Of a DNA stretch of 64,000 bases, positions 47,201 through 59,800 are shown one piece after another. This DNA comes from Aplectana chamaeleonis (taxonomy: Eukaryota; Nematoda; Chromadorea; Rhabditida; Cosmocercidae), in assembly GCA_029168955.1 (NCBI GenBank), contig JAPDOI010000020.1, positions 3,278,001 to 3,342,000 of the forward strand. The letters run 5' to 3'. A program made the translations under genes and the position numbers. Every line of letters starts with the position of its first letter. The first letter of the stretch is position 1. The notes below the pieces were generated by a model. It was given only the letters and a program-made list of their open reading frames with translations, did no database searches and was not told the origin of the DNA.

Positions 47201-50200
47201 TGGCCAAAGCTGCGCTCAGTATAAAGGTGACGGAGGTGGTGGGCCAAGAGGTGGAACGAAAACGCGCTGGCTCGATTGCGTAGAACCGACATGGCTGAAG
47301 CACGCCCCACTGTGAGAGACACAACTGACAGAAATAAGTGGAGGACAAGAACGATTCAAGCGGATCTTGCATCAACGTGGGAAGACGAAGGTGAAGACGA
47401 AGACGAAGATGAAAATTATGAAGAAAAGTATACGATGCGCGAGCTCGGTCGCCAGTCGTGCCTTACTGCGCACTTTTGAAAAGCAGTAACAGCGCTGTCT
47501 TAAAGTTGCGAGACCTGAGAAAAGGGCCAATATGTCCTGAGGAACCTCGATTTCACAGCCCTGCTGTCCCGGTTCAAAGTCAGCATACACGCTAGAAAAC
47601 ATGGTAGAGACAACTGCGGAAATAGGACGGTATGGCTCAGAACACAACGCCTACGCATTTTGAAGCGTCAAAACGACCCGCAATGCCACAAGACGAGTAA
47701 AAAGTTGGCCCCTTCCCTAAATCTGCCCCCTGTGTTTGTTGTTCTCCCTCAAAACAGGGGTGCTGGGTCATTTACACCGTCGGCGAGGTTTGTGGATGGT
47801 TTAGTAAGTACAGCAAGTAAACCACATACATCGACGACGGTGGGAATGGCCCAGCACCCCTGTTTTGTAGGAGAGCAGCGAATACAAGGGACTGGCAGAT
47901 CCAGGGTCGTTTTTGACGCTTCAAAATGCGCAGGCGTTGTGTTCTGAGCTATACGATCCAATTTCTATAGTTATCTCGATCCCTTTCACGAGCGTGTATG
48001 CTGCTTTCAAGCGGTCGCTATAAGCAGTTCGTTATAGTGCTCCGAGTGTCCCCTAATTCGCACAAATGCCCATCGCAACCAGTTTCCGTTTCTGAAAGAG
48101 CAAAAAAAACAAAGCAGTACCCTCAACCAAGTTATTTGCAGGAAGAAATCAGCGTCAACCCCAACAAGAAAACGGCGATCTCCGATAAGCATGGAGTGGC
48201 TGCTAAGGTCATGAAAATTAGTGAACTCGATCAAAGAATAGTCGTGGGACTTGGCGAAGAGGGCTCAGCGTTGGTTTCGATCAGTTCTTGTTACAGCTGT
48301 GCTGATTTTTTTTTAAGAAGACGTATTTCAGATTCTTCAACTTGTATGTGTACGACCTGCTCACGGACTCGATGACTTTGCTGATGAAGAATGATCGATT
48401 TATGAATGTGGTCTTTGACAACAATCTGAACATCCGACTAGCAACTGAGATGCAGACAGATGGTTCATTCAAGTTCTTAAGGTATTCATGATATGTTGAC
48501 ACCGTTTCAGATCTGCTGGCCGCGTGAGTAGGCAGGGAGGTATCCTCTGTTTTGGAGCCAGATTTACTCTGTTATTTACTCTGTTACTCGCGCGCTTGTG
48601 CCCGAGCGAGGGTTGAAGCAGCGAGAAAGTATGAGGGGAAGGAGACGCAGCATACGCATGCGGACACACTCGATGGACGGGAAGAAATTTTACTCCGGAA
48701 TAGATTGATTAATTTCCACAATTTCATGCGCAGTCTCTGGAATTGTGGTTTAATTGAAGATAATGTAAAAAACAGGATGAGAAATATGTGATCAGATATC
48801 CGAATCGACTTTTTTTGCTGACGGGAACAGCCAAATAATGATACGAATACAGTGCGTTTCAAAACTATAAGGGTACTTCATTTTCTTGAGATTCTCAAAC
48901 TCGCAATCCGTAAGAAGAAGAACCTAATTCAGTATTCGAGTTTTCTCCGTGCACGTACTCTGCCATAATTTTAACTACCCTTCTAGTTTCTAGTATAAAG
49001 GTTTTCTTGCAGCTTTTTTTCATTTTACGTTGTTTCAAAATTATAAAGGCACTACGGAAATAGTTGTTGTTTATAATGATTTCGTCAGAGTCACTCGATC
49101 ATTTTTCACTGGAGCATGTGTTATTCATATTTACTATAGTTTACCGTAAATTGATGCTCTCTACCAAACATCAAGATCAAATGGAGGTGCTGCAAGAGCC
49201 TGCGCACTCTATTCAAAAAACTGAGATGTTCCGCCACTTGCGTTGACACACTTGTATGTTCTCAGGCTACATGTAGGACCAAGAATACTAGAGGAATGCC
49301 GAAAATGTTGAAATCGGGGCGAAAACGGTTCACATGGTTAAAGTTGTCAAGTAGCTCGATCAGCTTCGCGCAGGTCCGTGTCCATCTCTAGCCGGACTCT
49401 CCCACGGCGACTATCTGAAGATGAATCAGTCAAATCGAAAACATTGCCAGAGATACTGTCAAATGGTCTGCACTGCCAGAAGAACATTAGGAAGCGGCAC
49501 AGGTGCTAACTACCAAGAAGGATCTCGGCAGGTGAAGATCCTTGAACCCGCAGAAGGATCTCGGCAGGTGGAGATCCCTGAACCTGCCCTCACCTTGGTC
49601 ATTACCAGACACTTAATCGCCTCCATGGTGACTATTTCGACTAAATTAGTGATAATGTAAACGACTCCAATGGCTTCCCTATTCTCAACGTCATTTGAAG
49701 AAGATGCCGCTCTTGTCCCTCCGTTGAATTTTTGGTAGATGCTCGATGACGGTTTTCGAACACCATTGGCTCTATGGGTTGGTCTTAAAAACCTTCACAT
49801 TGAGCTGGAGCCGGATTGATTCAGTGCAAGCACCCTAATCGTGGTTCGATAGGGTGTGAACCAGCTTCGGTTCCGTGCAATCGGCCTTAACACTGTGCAA
49901 GCAGCTTATGAGAGTCACCGAAGCGTTCCAGCAGCTTCACGCATTCGTCGCATGGTGTTGGCATGCTGTGTTGGTTGATTGTTTCCGCTCAGCAGCCAGG
50001 CTGGCTTATCGATCAGTTCATTTCTGTTCTCCTAGAAAGCTGCGAGTTCTCTCTTGTTTCTCTTTTCGGTATATTTGATTCTCTAGTTGTAGTAGGTCTT
50101 TCTCGTACGTAGGTTCAAATCTGCAGATTGCTGAGTGGCAGAAGAATTCTAGCATTTGGCAGAGTCACAGCCAGTGACTCAATTTTTCATTTTGCTTATT

Positions 50201-53200
50201 ATCGTTGCATTATTCAGTTGCTCGTTTCTAGGGTATCGCTTTCTTTTTGAAGGTTAGGGTAGGAGATTCCAGGAAGGGTAGTTTTGTTTTCGAAAAAAAA
50301 GGTATATTTGATTCTCTAGTTGTAGTAGGTCTTTCTCGTACGTAGGTTCAAATCTGCAGATTGCTGAGTGGCAGAAGAATTCTAGCCTGTACACGAACGC
50401 TTACGTCGTTGACAGCTTCCAAAACTAATCAAAGTGACAGTATGCGAACAATCAATCTGAACGAGCTCTCTTCGGGCAGAAGGTTCAGCATTGATCTTTA
50501 CCTTTGTTTTTGTTTGCTAGTTTTCTGGGCCTGAATTTTCGTTAAACAGGCTTCTATTAAAAAGTTTGTTGGGGGATTTCTTGGTGCTAGGGGATTTTGA
50601 ATAAGGGTTTGGCGCTCGGTTGGGATTGCTCCTTCTCGTATCAGGGGATTTGTGTAACGGTACAGTGGTTGTGCCAGCGAAGCTGAAAGCCTGTACACGA
50701 ACGCTTACGTCGTTGACAGCTTCCAAAACTAATCAAAGTGACAGTATGCGAACAATCAATCTGAACGAGCTCTCTTCGGGGGATGAAGTCCTAGAAGCTC
50801 ATGGGCGAAGTCTGCATTTTTTTACTTGATCTTGGCATTTGTAAGCGTTCTGATTGGAGCCATACGACTTCAGTAACGTAATTACTCAACATGTTTTCCA
50901 AATATGTCTGCTGCCTATCATAAATTTTCGTTGTGTTTAGCATTTTCTAAATATTCGGCTTAGTGTTTTCTTGCCCTCTGGTCTAGTTCAGGGCAACATT
51001 AGGCATTGCATAGATCGGGTTTTCATGAATATCTAAAAATTTTCTGATATTCTCTGCAGATTTTTATAATTCCGTTTCTAGTCTGTTTGAAGGCGTTCAT
51101 ATAGAGACGATACCCTATTGTTATACTCACTATGATATTCACTTACATTGTAGTATCTGTATTGTACTGATTACTCACCTTGTAAGCTAGTTTTACCTTA
51201 TCTGCAGACCGATCCTAGCGAACAATTCGCAACATAGTGCTCGGAATCATAACATAATCGCTTATCATGTAACCATCAATGTCTCCACCCATTGATCACG
51301 GTATAAAAGCCTGGCTGAGAAGCCAGGCCTCAATGGCTCTTACTCACTTTGCTCTTATTCCCTTTTTCTCTTTATTGTCGTATTTAAAGGCAGTGGTCAC
51401 GATGAAAAACATTATCGAAAAAGCTACAAAAATCAGCTTAGATCAAAAACAGCTGAAAAACTATGAAGGAAGAGCGGTGAGAAACGGTCTAGAATTAGAG
51501 TTTCTAGGGCCCAAAGAAGCTAGTTCGTGCACACGTGCACAGCGATGACGAAACAGATCGCAGTCTCATGCCGAGCAGTCAAAAATCATCGACATTCAGA
51601 GGACGAAATAAATGCAAATTTAACGAATAAAAACAGTTGAACAATGAAAGCATCACTTCAGTCAATGTTTTTGACTAGATGTTTACATATATTCGAAAGT
51701 TCATTGATTGACATTCAATTTCAAGCTAGCTGATGTTCTTGATATAAGAGGTCATCGATGCCGATGATGTGGAGTGGGCTCGTCCACCATCAAAAGACAA
51801 GAAAGTTCAGGTTTCAAATTTGGCCCAAAACAGTGGTTTTTTCGCGATTTTTTCTTATAGGTCCTACTACTCGAGACCCAGAAAAGAGTTTCGAGAGAAA
51901 AAGACGACAAGCATATTTGATCGCGACCACTGCCTTTAATAATAATAATTAATATAAAGTTTAAATACCCAAGTTTGAGGTACCCTTACGAAGTCCCGCG
52001 TGGCAAAGAGCATAGTTCACAATGATCATCCTCGGTGACTTAAATGATAGGCGAGAAGGAACCTAGGCTCCCAGTGTCGAAAGAACTGCAGAAAACGAGC
52101 CAGGAGTGGCAAAATAACGGCCGCAAACAAGCGTTTCGGAGTTGAAGATCCGCCCAGTGCCCTGTTTCCGCACACTTTGTGTGAACAAATGAACACTCAG
52201 ATCACAGAAATGATCAAGTATAGGTGGTGCTGATAAGTGAACTGATCGCTTGATTGCATTGTTAGCAGGGATGAGCGGAAATTTTTTCTGAATTCCATAA
52301 ATCGGAAATCGGAACGACCTTCTCAAATTCGGAAATCGGAAATCGAAACGCCAAAAACCATGGGAAATCGGAATTCGGAAATCGGAAATCGGAAATGATC
52401 CGAAAATTTCAACTCCCCTGGTGATTAATGCTGCCAAAAAACTTGGGCTTATACTACTTTATTGAACAAGGTGTACACCCACGCGTACTTGTAGGCTTGT
52501 ATCGTGACGCTTAGAGTCATTGCAGAATCAGTTAGGCCCCACACACTTTTCCAGGCGCCTGCAGCACTTCAAGGCGGTCCAACAGAGTTTCCCCGGCGAT
52601 CGGCACACTCCCAGTAGAGTCCCGCAAACTTTTCTTCCCGGTACTTGGCGCACTCCTAGTTGGGTGCAACACACTTTTCTCGGCGCTTCACGCTTCCTAG
52701 TTGGGGTGCCACACGTTTTCGTTGGTGCTTGGTGCCCTCCAAGTTGTGCCCAACACAGTCCCTCCGGAGCTCGACGCACTCCAAGTTGAATGCAACACAG
52801 ACAGTACCTCCGGCGCTTGGTGCACTCCCAGTAGGGCCCAGCACACTTTTTCCAGCGCTTGGCGCACTCCAAGTGAAGCCCAGCGTACTGTTTCGGCGCT
52901 TGACGCACTTCCCCTAAGAAATTTCTGAGCATGAGCAAGTTACCTGAAACTTCAACGCAAGTTGCATGATGGCCTCACGCAACTTACTTTGAGTTCACAA
53001 GTAACTTGAAGCGATGTTACATGTAATTTGACGAGATTTTTGATCAAAGTAACACTCACTAATAATAAATGCACAGCATAGCGAGTAACTTGCGCTGTTG
53101 GTGCATGTTACTTGACACGTACACGAGACGTGGACGGCATATTGACAAGCGACGAGGCCAGCACACAGTCACACGACACGGCCTGCTCGGCGGGCACGAC

Positions 53201-56200
53201 TTGGCCGAAGGCGGTCTATCAGGCGGGGCCTCCAGCCGTTGTGCGGGGCTAAGTACCTCAACTCTCGGGTAACTGAATGGACGACGCTGTCTACATATTA
53301 GTCCTGCCTCCAGAGTACATCGTATACCTCCCAAGGAAACGGCACGTCGCGTAGATAGGCTACATGTGCGATAAAATAATACATTTAAGTTACACGCCAG
53401 TGCTTTATGTCACGTGTAACTCAACTCGCACCGTGGAACATATATCCAATGTTTAAGGTCAAATGTAACTTAAAGTTGTTAAGACAGGTTACCGACAACA
53501 TTTCTAGAGCCCTTAATTCGCATGTAGCTCTGCCAGGAATTCCTTACCTGTGGAGTCCCGCACCCTCAACTCGGAAAACTCACAGCGGGCCTTAAATCTC
53601 ACATGCAATCGCTCATGAACCCCTTCAGCAAGCTTTTATATAGGGAAGTGATTATATCGTGTTATCAGTGCACGCCATCACACCATAATAAGAACAAACC
53701 GAATCGCTTCATTTAAAAAAAAACGACCGAATTTCCGTTCATTCTCACCAACACACACAGACACACACACAGAGTTAGGCAAATATATGTAGATACGATA
53801 GTTATTGAACAATCTTCCTGTAGAAGCGCTCAACCCTAGCTTTCTGGAAAGTGAAGACGGACCTCGAATTCGAATTCAGCACCCCAGATATCCCTAAGAA
53901 TTTGGCAAGGAAAAGGGTTCAAAAATTTAAACTCCGATAATTCCGATTTTTTCCGCGAATTTAGCCTTTTTTTCGGATTTCGGAAATCGGAAGGTCAAAA
54001 ACCATCGGAAAACGAAATCCGGAAATCGGATTTCCGCTCATCCCTGATTGTTAGGCATCATCCTTCATAGCGGTCAATTCCTCCACGCTCAAAAATTAAC
54101 GTAAACAAGAGAGGGCCTATTTTGGCTCAAAAACGCGTCTTCTGCGTACTTTTTAGGCGTGCCTTGCTATGTAGAGCACCAGACCTTACGTAAACCGTAA
54201 ATCGGAAGTGAAATTCATCGTGAACACTGCCTTTAACGGGTATTTCCTACCATCTCGTGGTTTCCACTTTGGTTTTGCAGTTCTGGTGGGGCTGTAATTT
54301 GTTTGATGTTGATTATCGATAAGGGAGTTCCCACTCATAAGGATACATGATTGAAAAAGTACAATGCGAGAGATTAAAACACTTAGAGTTGCCGCTATAT
54401 ACAACATCCATTAATTACTGGTATAGTGAAAAGGTTTCAGTTCCAAAACATGAGCGATCTAATGGAGGCACGGAGGACTGAACCTGATCACATCGCAAGT
54501 GGAGGAAGGCACTGGGCCATTGAAATCGGATCTGGTTGAGAAAAATTTCAAGGAGAAGCAGTCGGGGGAGTCACCTCAAGGATACAATGCTCGTCACTGT
54601 CACATTTTGAATTGAAGGCCCTGATGGAAATGTTGTCATATGGATTCGAGAGCCAGGGGGCACTCTGGACGAATATTACGAGGCGAAAAAGGAGAAACTC
54701 GAGAATTTCAATAGGACACGAAAATGAGGTTGACAAATGTCGGCGGTGCCGGTACCGACAAATAGATATTTACGCTATTAACGCTTTCGGATACCTTTGA
54801 TAAAGGAAATCGCTGATCGATCACTTCGACGGTTTTGGAAAACTGGTGACAGAACATCTGAAAAAGTCATCGCAGATATCAACTGAATACCAACTGATAA
54901 AAAGACGAGGGTCGAAGAGCTCCTTCGTAAAAGCGGCTTTCTTATGGAGACATGATCAAGCGCGTTTTCCGCCCAGCTCCCCTTCCCCTATGCTCAACCT
55001 GAACACAGTTCGTTTTTGCTCTACAGCCCCAGCATCTCAACGTCCAATTTCCTTGAAGAGCGCGAACTCAGCCTTAAGTGGACAGCCCACTCACGATATA
55101 TTGTTTTGGTGATCCGCAATATGGGGTCTCACTTGCTTTCCCTACATAAGGTTAGGTCCCGCTCTCTTTGGATTAGCATCGGCTCACATCGGCTCACGGT
55201 CACCACTCACTTTTTTGCGAAAAATTTGCGCGGTACTGTATGAGACGCGTAATCATTCGAGCGTCTCACAAAAATGTTCTGATTACTATATACATCATCC
55301 TCATTCTCAGTATTCTAACTGCATATGTTACCCATAAAATAACATATTAATAAGATCTATGGGGAAAATCGAGAACCATCGCCGCGTTTCCCACACCGCT
55401 GAATTCTTCATGGGATTCGAACATTGATTTACTTTATTGATAGTTTTTTGCTTTTATGCTTCAGGTTTTGTAAGTTTACAAAATGCTAAGCTTCTGGAAA
55501 GCGATTACGAGAGATGTGCAATAGCCGTCGTTTGTAAAACACGGCGGTGTAGCTACACACATAGGCGTAACTGTTTGGTAGCGCTACCCACCGTAGCATT
55601 GCGCTCGTGAATCCCAATTTGATGGTTGAGGTAGCAATCTACTGTGGGTAGCGCTACCACTGGATAGCGCTACCAACGCTACCACGTTGATGAATCCCAC
55701 CCCTGGATGGTAGCCTACGGTGTAGTTATTTCTAAAAAAACTAACTCAAACTTGCGGTGTAGTCAAAGTTGGGAGTGGATGATAATCTTGCTGTCCATGT
55801 GAGCCTCTCTCGTTTTGCTTAAATACCGTGGTCGAGATAAAATAAGGTTGTTTTCTTTTCTTCTCCGAACACTTATGGATTAAGAGAAGTAGGACCTGTA
55901 CATTAAAATTGCGAAAGAACCCCTTTTTCGGGTCAAGTTATCAGCATTAACTTTCCGGTCATTTGTTTGTGCACGAGCCCACTCGAAATCATCGGCATCG
56001 ATGATCTCTCGTGTCAAGAACATCAGCTGACTTAAAAACGAGATTCAATCAATGACTGAATTCCTTCCGTGTGACCTACTCTAATATTTCTGTCCTCATT
56101 TAGAAAAAAACACTTAATCGATTGCTTGCTCCCATTTTCAACTGTTTGTGTTAGCTAATTTTACATTTATTTCTGCCTTTGAATGTCAATAAATTTTGAC

Positions 56201-59200
56201 TGTACACACATGATTCCCTGATCTTTTTGGGCGGAGCTAAGCCAATGTTCACGAATCGTTAACTTAGGTGTGTAACTGCAGGTATAGCCCATTTCTTCCA
56301 TCGTAACCCTCTTGGTCTTTTAGCGGTTTGCGAACCAACCTGATTTTCATGGTTTTTTCAACAACGTTTTTCATCGCGAACACCGCCTTTTTATCCAAGG
56401 TCGTTATATTCAATTTCTTGGCTAGCTGGCACATATTCGGTACATTAATCCTATTACAGTGATCTGGACTGAAATTCATGAACGTATTGGGTCCCGGCAG
56501 GGTTTGGTTCGGTTTTGTTTGGTCAGCTGCCCCAGCTGGGACCAAACCAAACCGAACCACCACCTCGGAGGTGCGGTTGCATGGGACCCAGGCGTAGCCC
56601 AGTCTTGACCAAACGTATGATGGATCGCTGGTTTTCGAACGTTTTCAACCAAACCTTGCTGGGACCCCCGCTTTAGCGTTCATGAATCCAAACCCTGAGG
56701 TGTGCTATTCAGAGAGATTCATTCAGGTTAGAGGCACTACAGAAGCGTTGATGAGTCCTAATGTGCAATGCTTGACTCATGAAAGGGAAACAGGCTAACG
56801 CTGATATGGAAGTTGTACAATTTCATGTGTAACCTTGTTTTCGAAGTCGAATTTCATGGGAGAGATCTCGATACACTCTTACTTGCAATGAAGGATCACT
56901 TATCGGCAGTTGTACAATCGTTTAGATAAGGACCTTTATAGTTTTGAAACAGCGAAAAAACCGAAAACTTTCGAAAAAATTGCCAAAAATTAATATTGCA
57001 GAAGAATTTGTTGCGGACTTGTGTATATGAGAGAAAACAAGTTGCCAAATATGAAAAAGAGTGCCCACAACTATCTCCCGTCGCAGCCCCGTTCATTGAC
57101 CGGACTAATTTGATTACGTGAACCCTGAGAGTTTGCTGCCACTGCTACCGCAGAGGCTATCAAATACTTTGATAACGTAGATCTAGGACAACATATACAA
57201 TTTCAGAACATCCTCAAAAGCAAATCATAGCTTTCTTACATCAGACCCAGCGGAATGGGAGGAGTATTTCACAGTTCAAACTGAAGACTTAACAATTACC
57301 AGGTTTTATTGTGAACATTCTTTCTCACACGTATTCGACATTTGACGAAAAACTTTGAGGCCGCTCGGTTTTGACAAATCTAACCAGAACATGTACTGGA
57401 TGTGGGGAGAGAACACAGACCTAGGTGAGCCACCTTCATGAACAGTTTTGTGTCTCTATCTCACCAAAATTTTAGGGAGCCTTGTGATGTTCCCATTTCT
57501 TGCCATTGACCGGAAAGAAGTTCTCTACAGTGCCAAGAAAGCTGAGGTCGAGAGCACTCTTTTCCATTTTCTTGACAAAACACTGTTGGCTGTCACTGAG
57601 GTGAGTAGGATGCATCGAAATTTCAAGCAAAGTATAAATGGAGGATTTCTAGAATCTGAAAGCTGGTTTTTTTCGTTGTATTATGACAAAGCCAGAATAC
57701 TTACATTACTCGTATGAAAACATACACAAATTTTTCTGCAAAGACAAAGACAAACAGCTGTTTGACGACAGCGAAACTTTCAATATGTTTTTGATCGCCA
57801 CAAAAAATTCTGGCCTTTAGCAAGGGAAGCACATACACAATGTTCCCAACGAAATTCCTTCTAATTACTGTGCGTCTACTAACGTCACCAAATCTAAAAT
57901 TCATTTGCAACTGAAGATTCTCTCAAGTAAACCAACTTCAGGCAAGTTTCCTCAGATGGGCGACAAGGTTAGGGAATTTTCAGGGTGTCATCAGAAAATT
58001 TTGAGGGTTTCCAGAAAAATTGTCCCGAATTTGACTCGGAAGTAGTTCCTGGGGATTTTCGGAGTCCTGAGCACGAGTCTGAGATTTTTTGTCGGTAATC
58101 TGACAGTAACTGTGGGCTAGGTTGCTACTACATTATTTAGCCTACTTCGGTATTTCGAAGAACGATTAATGGCTCTCGAGCTCCTGTTCAGCACCCCAGA
58201 TAATCCCCAAGGGGTAGTTTTGAGCCAACTCTGAGACATGAAATGAAGTACCGTATATCAACCGCGATCTACCGCAATCTATCGAGAGTCAGCATGTGAA
58301 CCTCAGATTTGTGAAGATTACTCCTAGCAACCCCTGCAGAGGCTCCGAGGCATATCTATTGTGGAATTTCGGAAATCATCGGAAGTAGCATTTTGCCACA
58401 AAATCTTCTGCCGATGAGAGGTTTCCAACTAAACATGTTGACACTTTTAGACACCAGATTCGTAATGTGCACTTCTAATAACATCTGCAGAAAAGTATCG
58501 AGAGAAGGCTATCATAGCATCAAAAATCACATTTTGCACCTGAAACTTACTCCGATGAGGGGCTTCGAGTCGAGCAGTACAAATTTTTCGAAAAAAAACT
58601 ACCCTACCTTAGCGTACAACTGAAAAATTCCCTCTAACCCGGTTCAGAACAGAGTTCGGCAGCTACAAACGTATATTTGAAACCGCATTCTGAATTGCAG
58701 CCACTGGAGTGAATTTCGTCGAAAACAGCGTTTTCGAAAAGTTGTGCGACCAGTTGTAAATCTCTAGTAGGGGAGAAGTGAACCCTGCGAGTTTGATCTG
58801 AATCATCTTTATTTTAAAGGAACATGACCGCTGGTATCACCTTCTCGGACAGTCGGGGCTTAGTACGTCGGCACAATACCGTTAGTACGCCAGCACAAAG
58901 GGATCGGCAGCACCTGTGCTGTAGCTGCTGGTAACAGCAGGATATGCTGGCAACGACCAGGAGCTCCTGTTGCTTGTGCTGGCGTACTAACGCTTTGTTT
59001 ATCGTGGCACGCGTGCTATTGCCAGCCACTCACTCCTAGTGTCTGCTGACACTCTTCCATTGATTTGTCTAATACGAATGAACATTGCAGCATCCTCTTG
59101 TACGACGGCGGCGGGTATATAAGGCGGCCAGTCTCGCTGAGGGGGCAGTTGGCCGTTCGAGGCCAGTCCGAGGATGTGACCTCGTGTCACTGTTCGGGAG

Positions 59201-59800
59201 TAAATTTTTGATACGCTGACGGGATCATCCCCATCGCTCATCGCGAGGGAAGCCTCTTTTTAGTGGACCGTGGCCAAGATGATGCCCTGGTTGCGGACCG
59301 CGGCGAGGATGTTCTTCTTGCTGCCGGCAGTGACAAGAATTATATCCAACACCGGTAAGGAGGTTGGCTGTCCAAATTCTGTCGATAATGAGCGTTAGTA
59401 CGCCAGCATACGTTGGCAGGATATGCTGCCGCAACCAGTAGCTCCTGCACACAACGAGCGTTAGTATGCCAGGTTTGCCCTGGCGTACTAACGGTATTGT
59501 GCCGACGTACTAAGCCCAGACTGTCTGAGTTAGTACAGAGTTCCTAGATACGCCACAAACGGGAGTGGTTCGCACTCAACAACACAGTTATGGATCATCT
59601 GCAGTATCTGGTGGATCTTCGACCCCAAGGATCTCTGCACATTATATCTACAAGCTTAGGTTTACATTTTCTCGGAGCAGCAAGAAATTTTTCTCTTCAT
59701 AACATGATCTTCTTTTTCATACATGTCAATATGGCTCGTTACTTATCTTTCGGCAGAAAAACCTCATGATTTTTTCCTCTACTATGTTCGGACAAAAACG
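41222..59800 (+). CDS. dpf-6-like: Gene 1, exons 1-10: signal peptide and propeller half
   Basis: Exons: 1, 41222-41334; 2, 41402-41514; 3, 41619-41695; 4, 48142-48296; 5, 48332-48481; 6, 57207-57302; 7, 57360-57424; 8, 57476-57600; 9, 59548-59659; 10, 59721-59800. Landmarks are NIRNVFVRWTNSNHTRQVTF (2), FSWTALENVIIYTQ (3), NLYVYDLLTDSM (5), SDPAEWEEY (6), [18 protein letters not shown] (7), KEVLYSAKKAEVES (8), EWFALNNTVMDHLQYLVDLR (9). Exon 3 is 6 codons and exon 7 is 9 codons shorter than in gene 2. The exon 10 acceptor aligned with gene 2 reads CAT instead of CAG; an in-phase alternative, CGGCAG at 59751-59756, would drop about 12 residues. Confidence 0.75.

Noticed and set aside
50100..50135. 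tRNA-like GGTTCAAATC motif in unit A
   Set aside because: The motif is present twice only because unit A is duplicated; no A box or cloverleaf is visible.
52528..52938. Cys-rich 136-codon protein on the minus strand
   Set aside because: It coincides exactly with a tandem array inside the hAT-like element.
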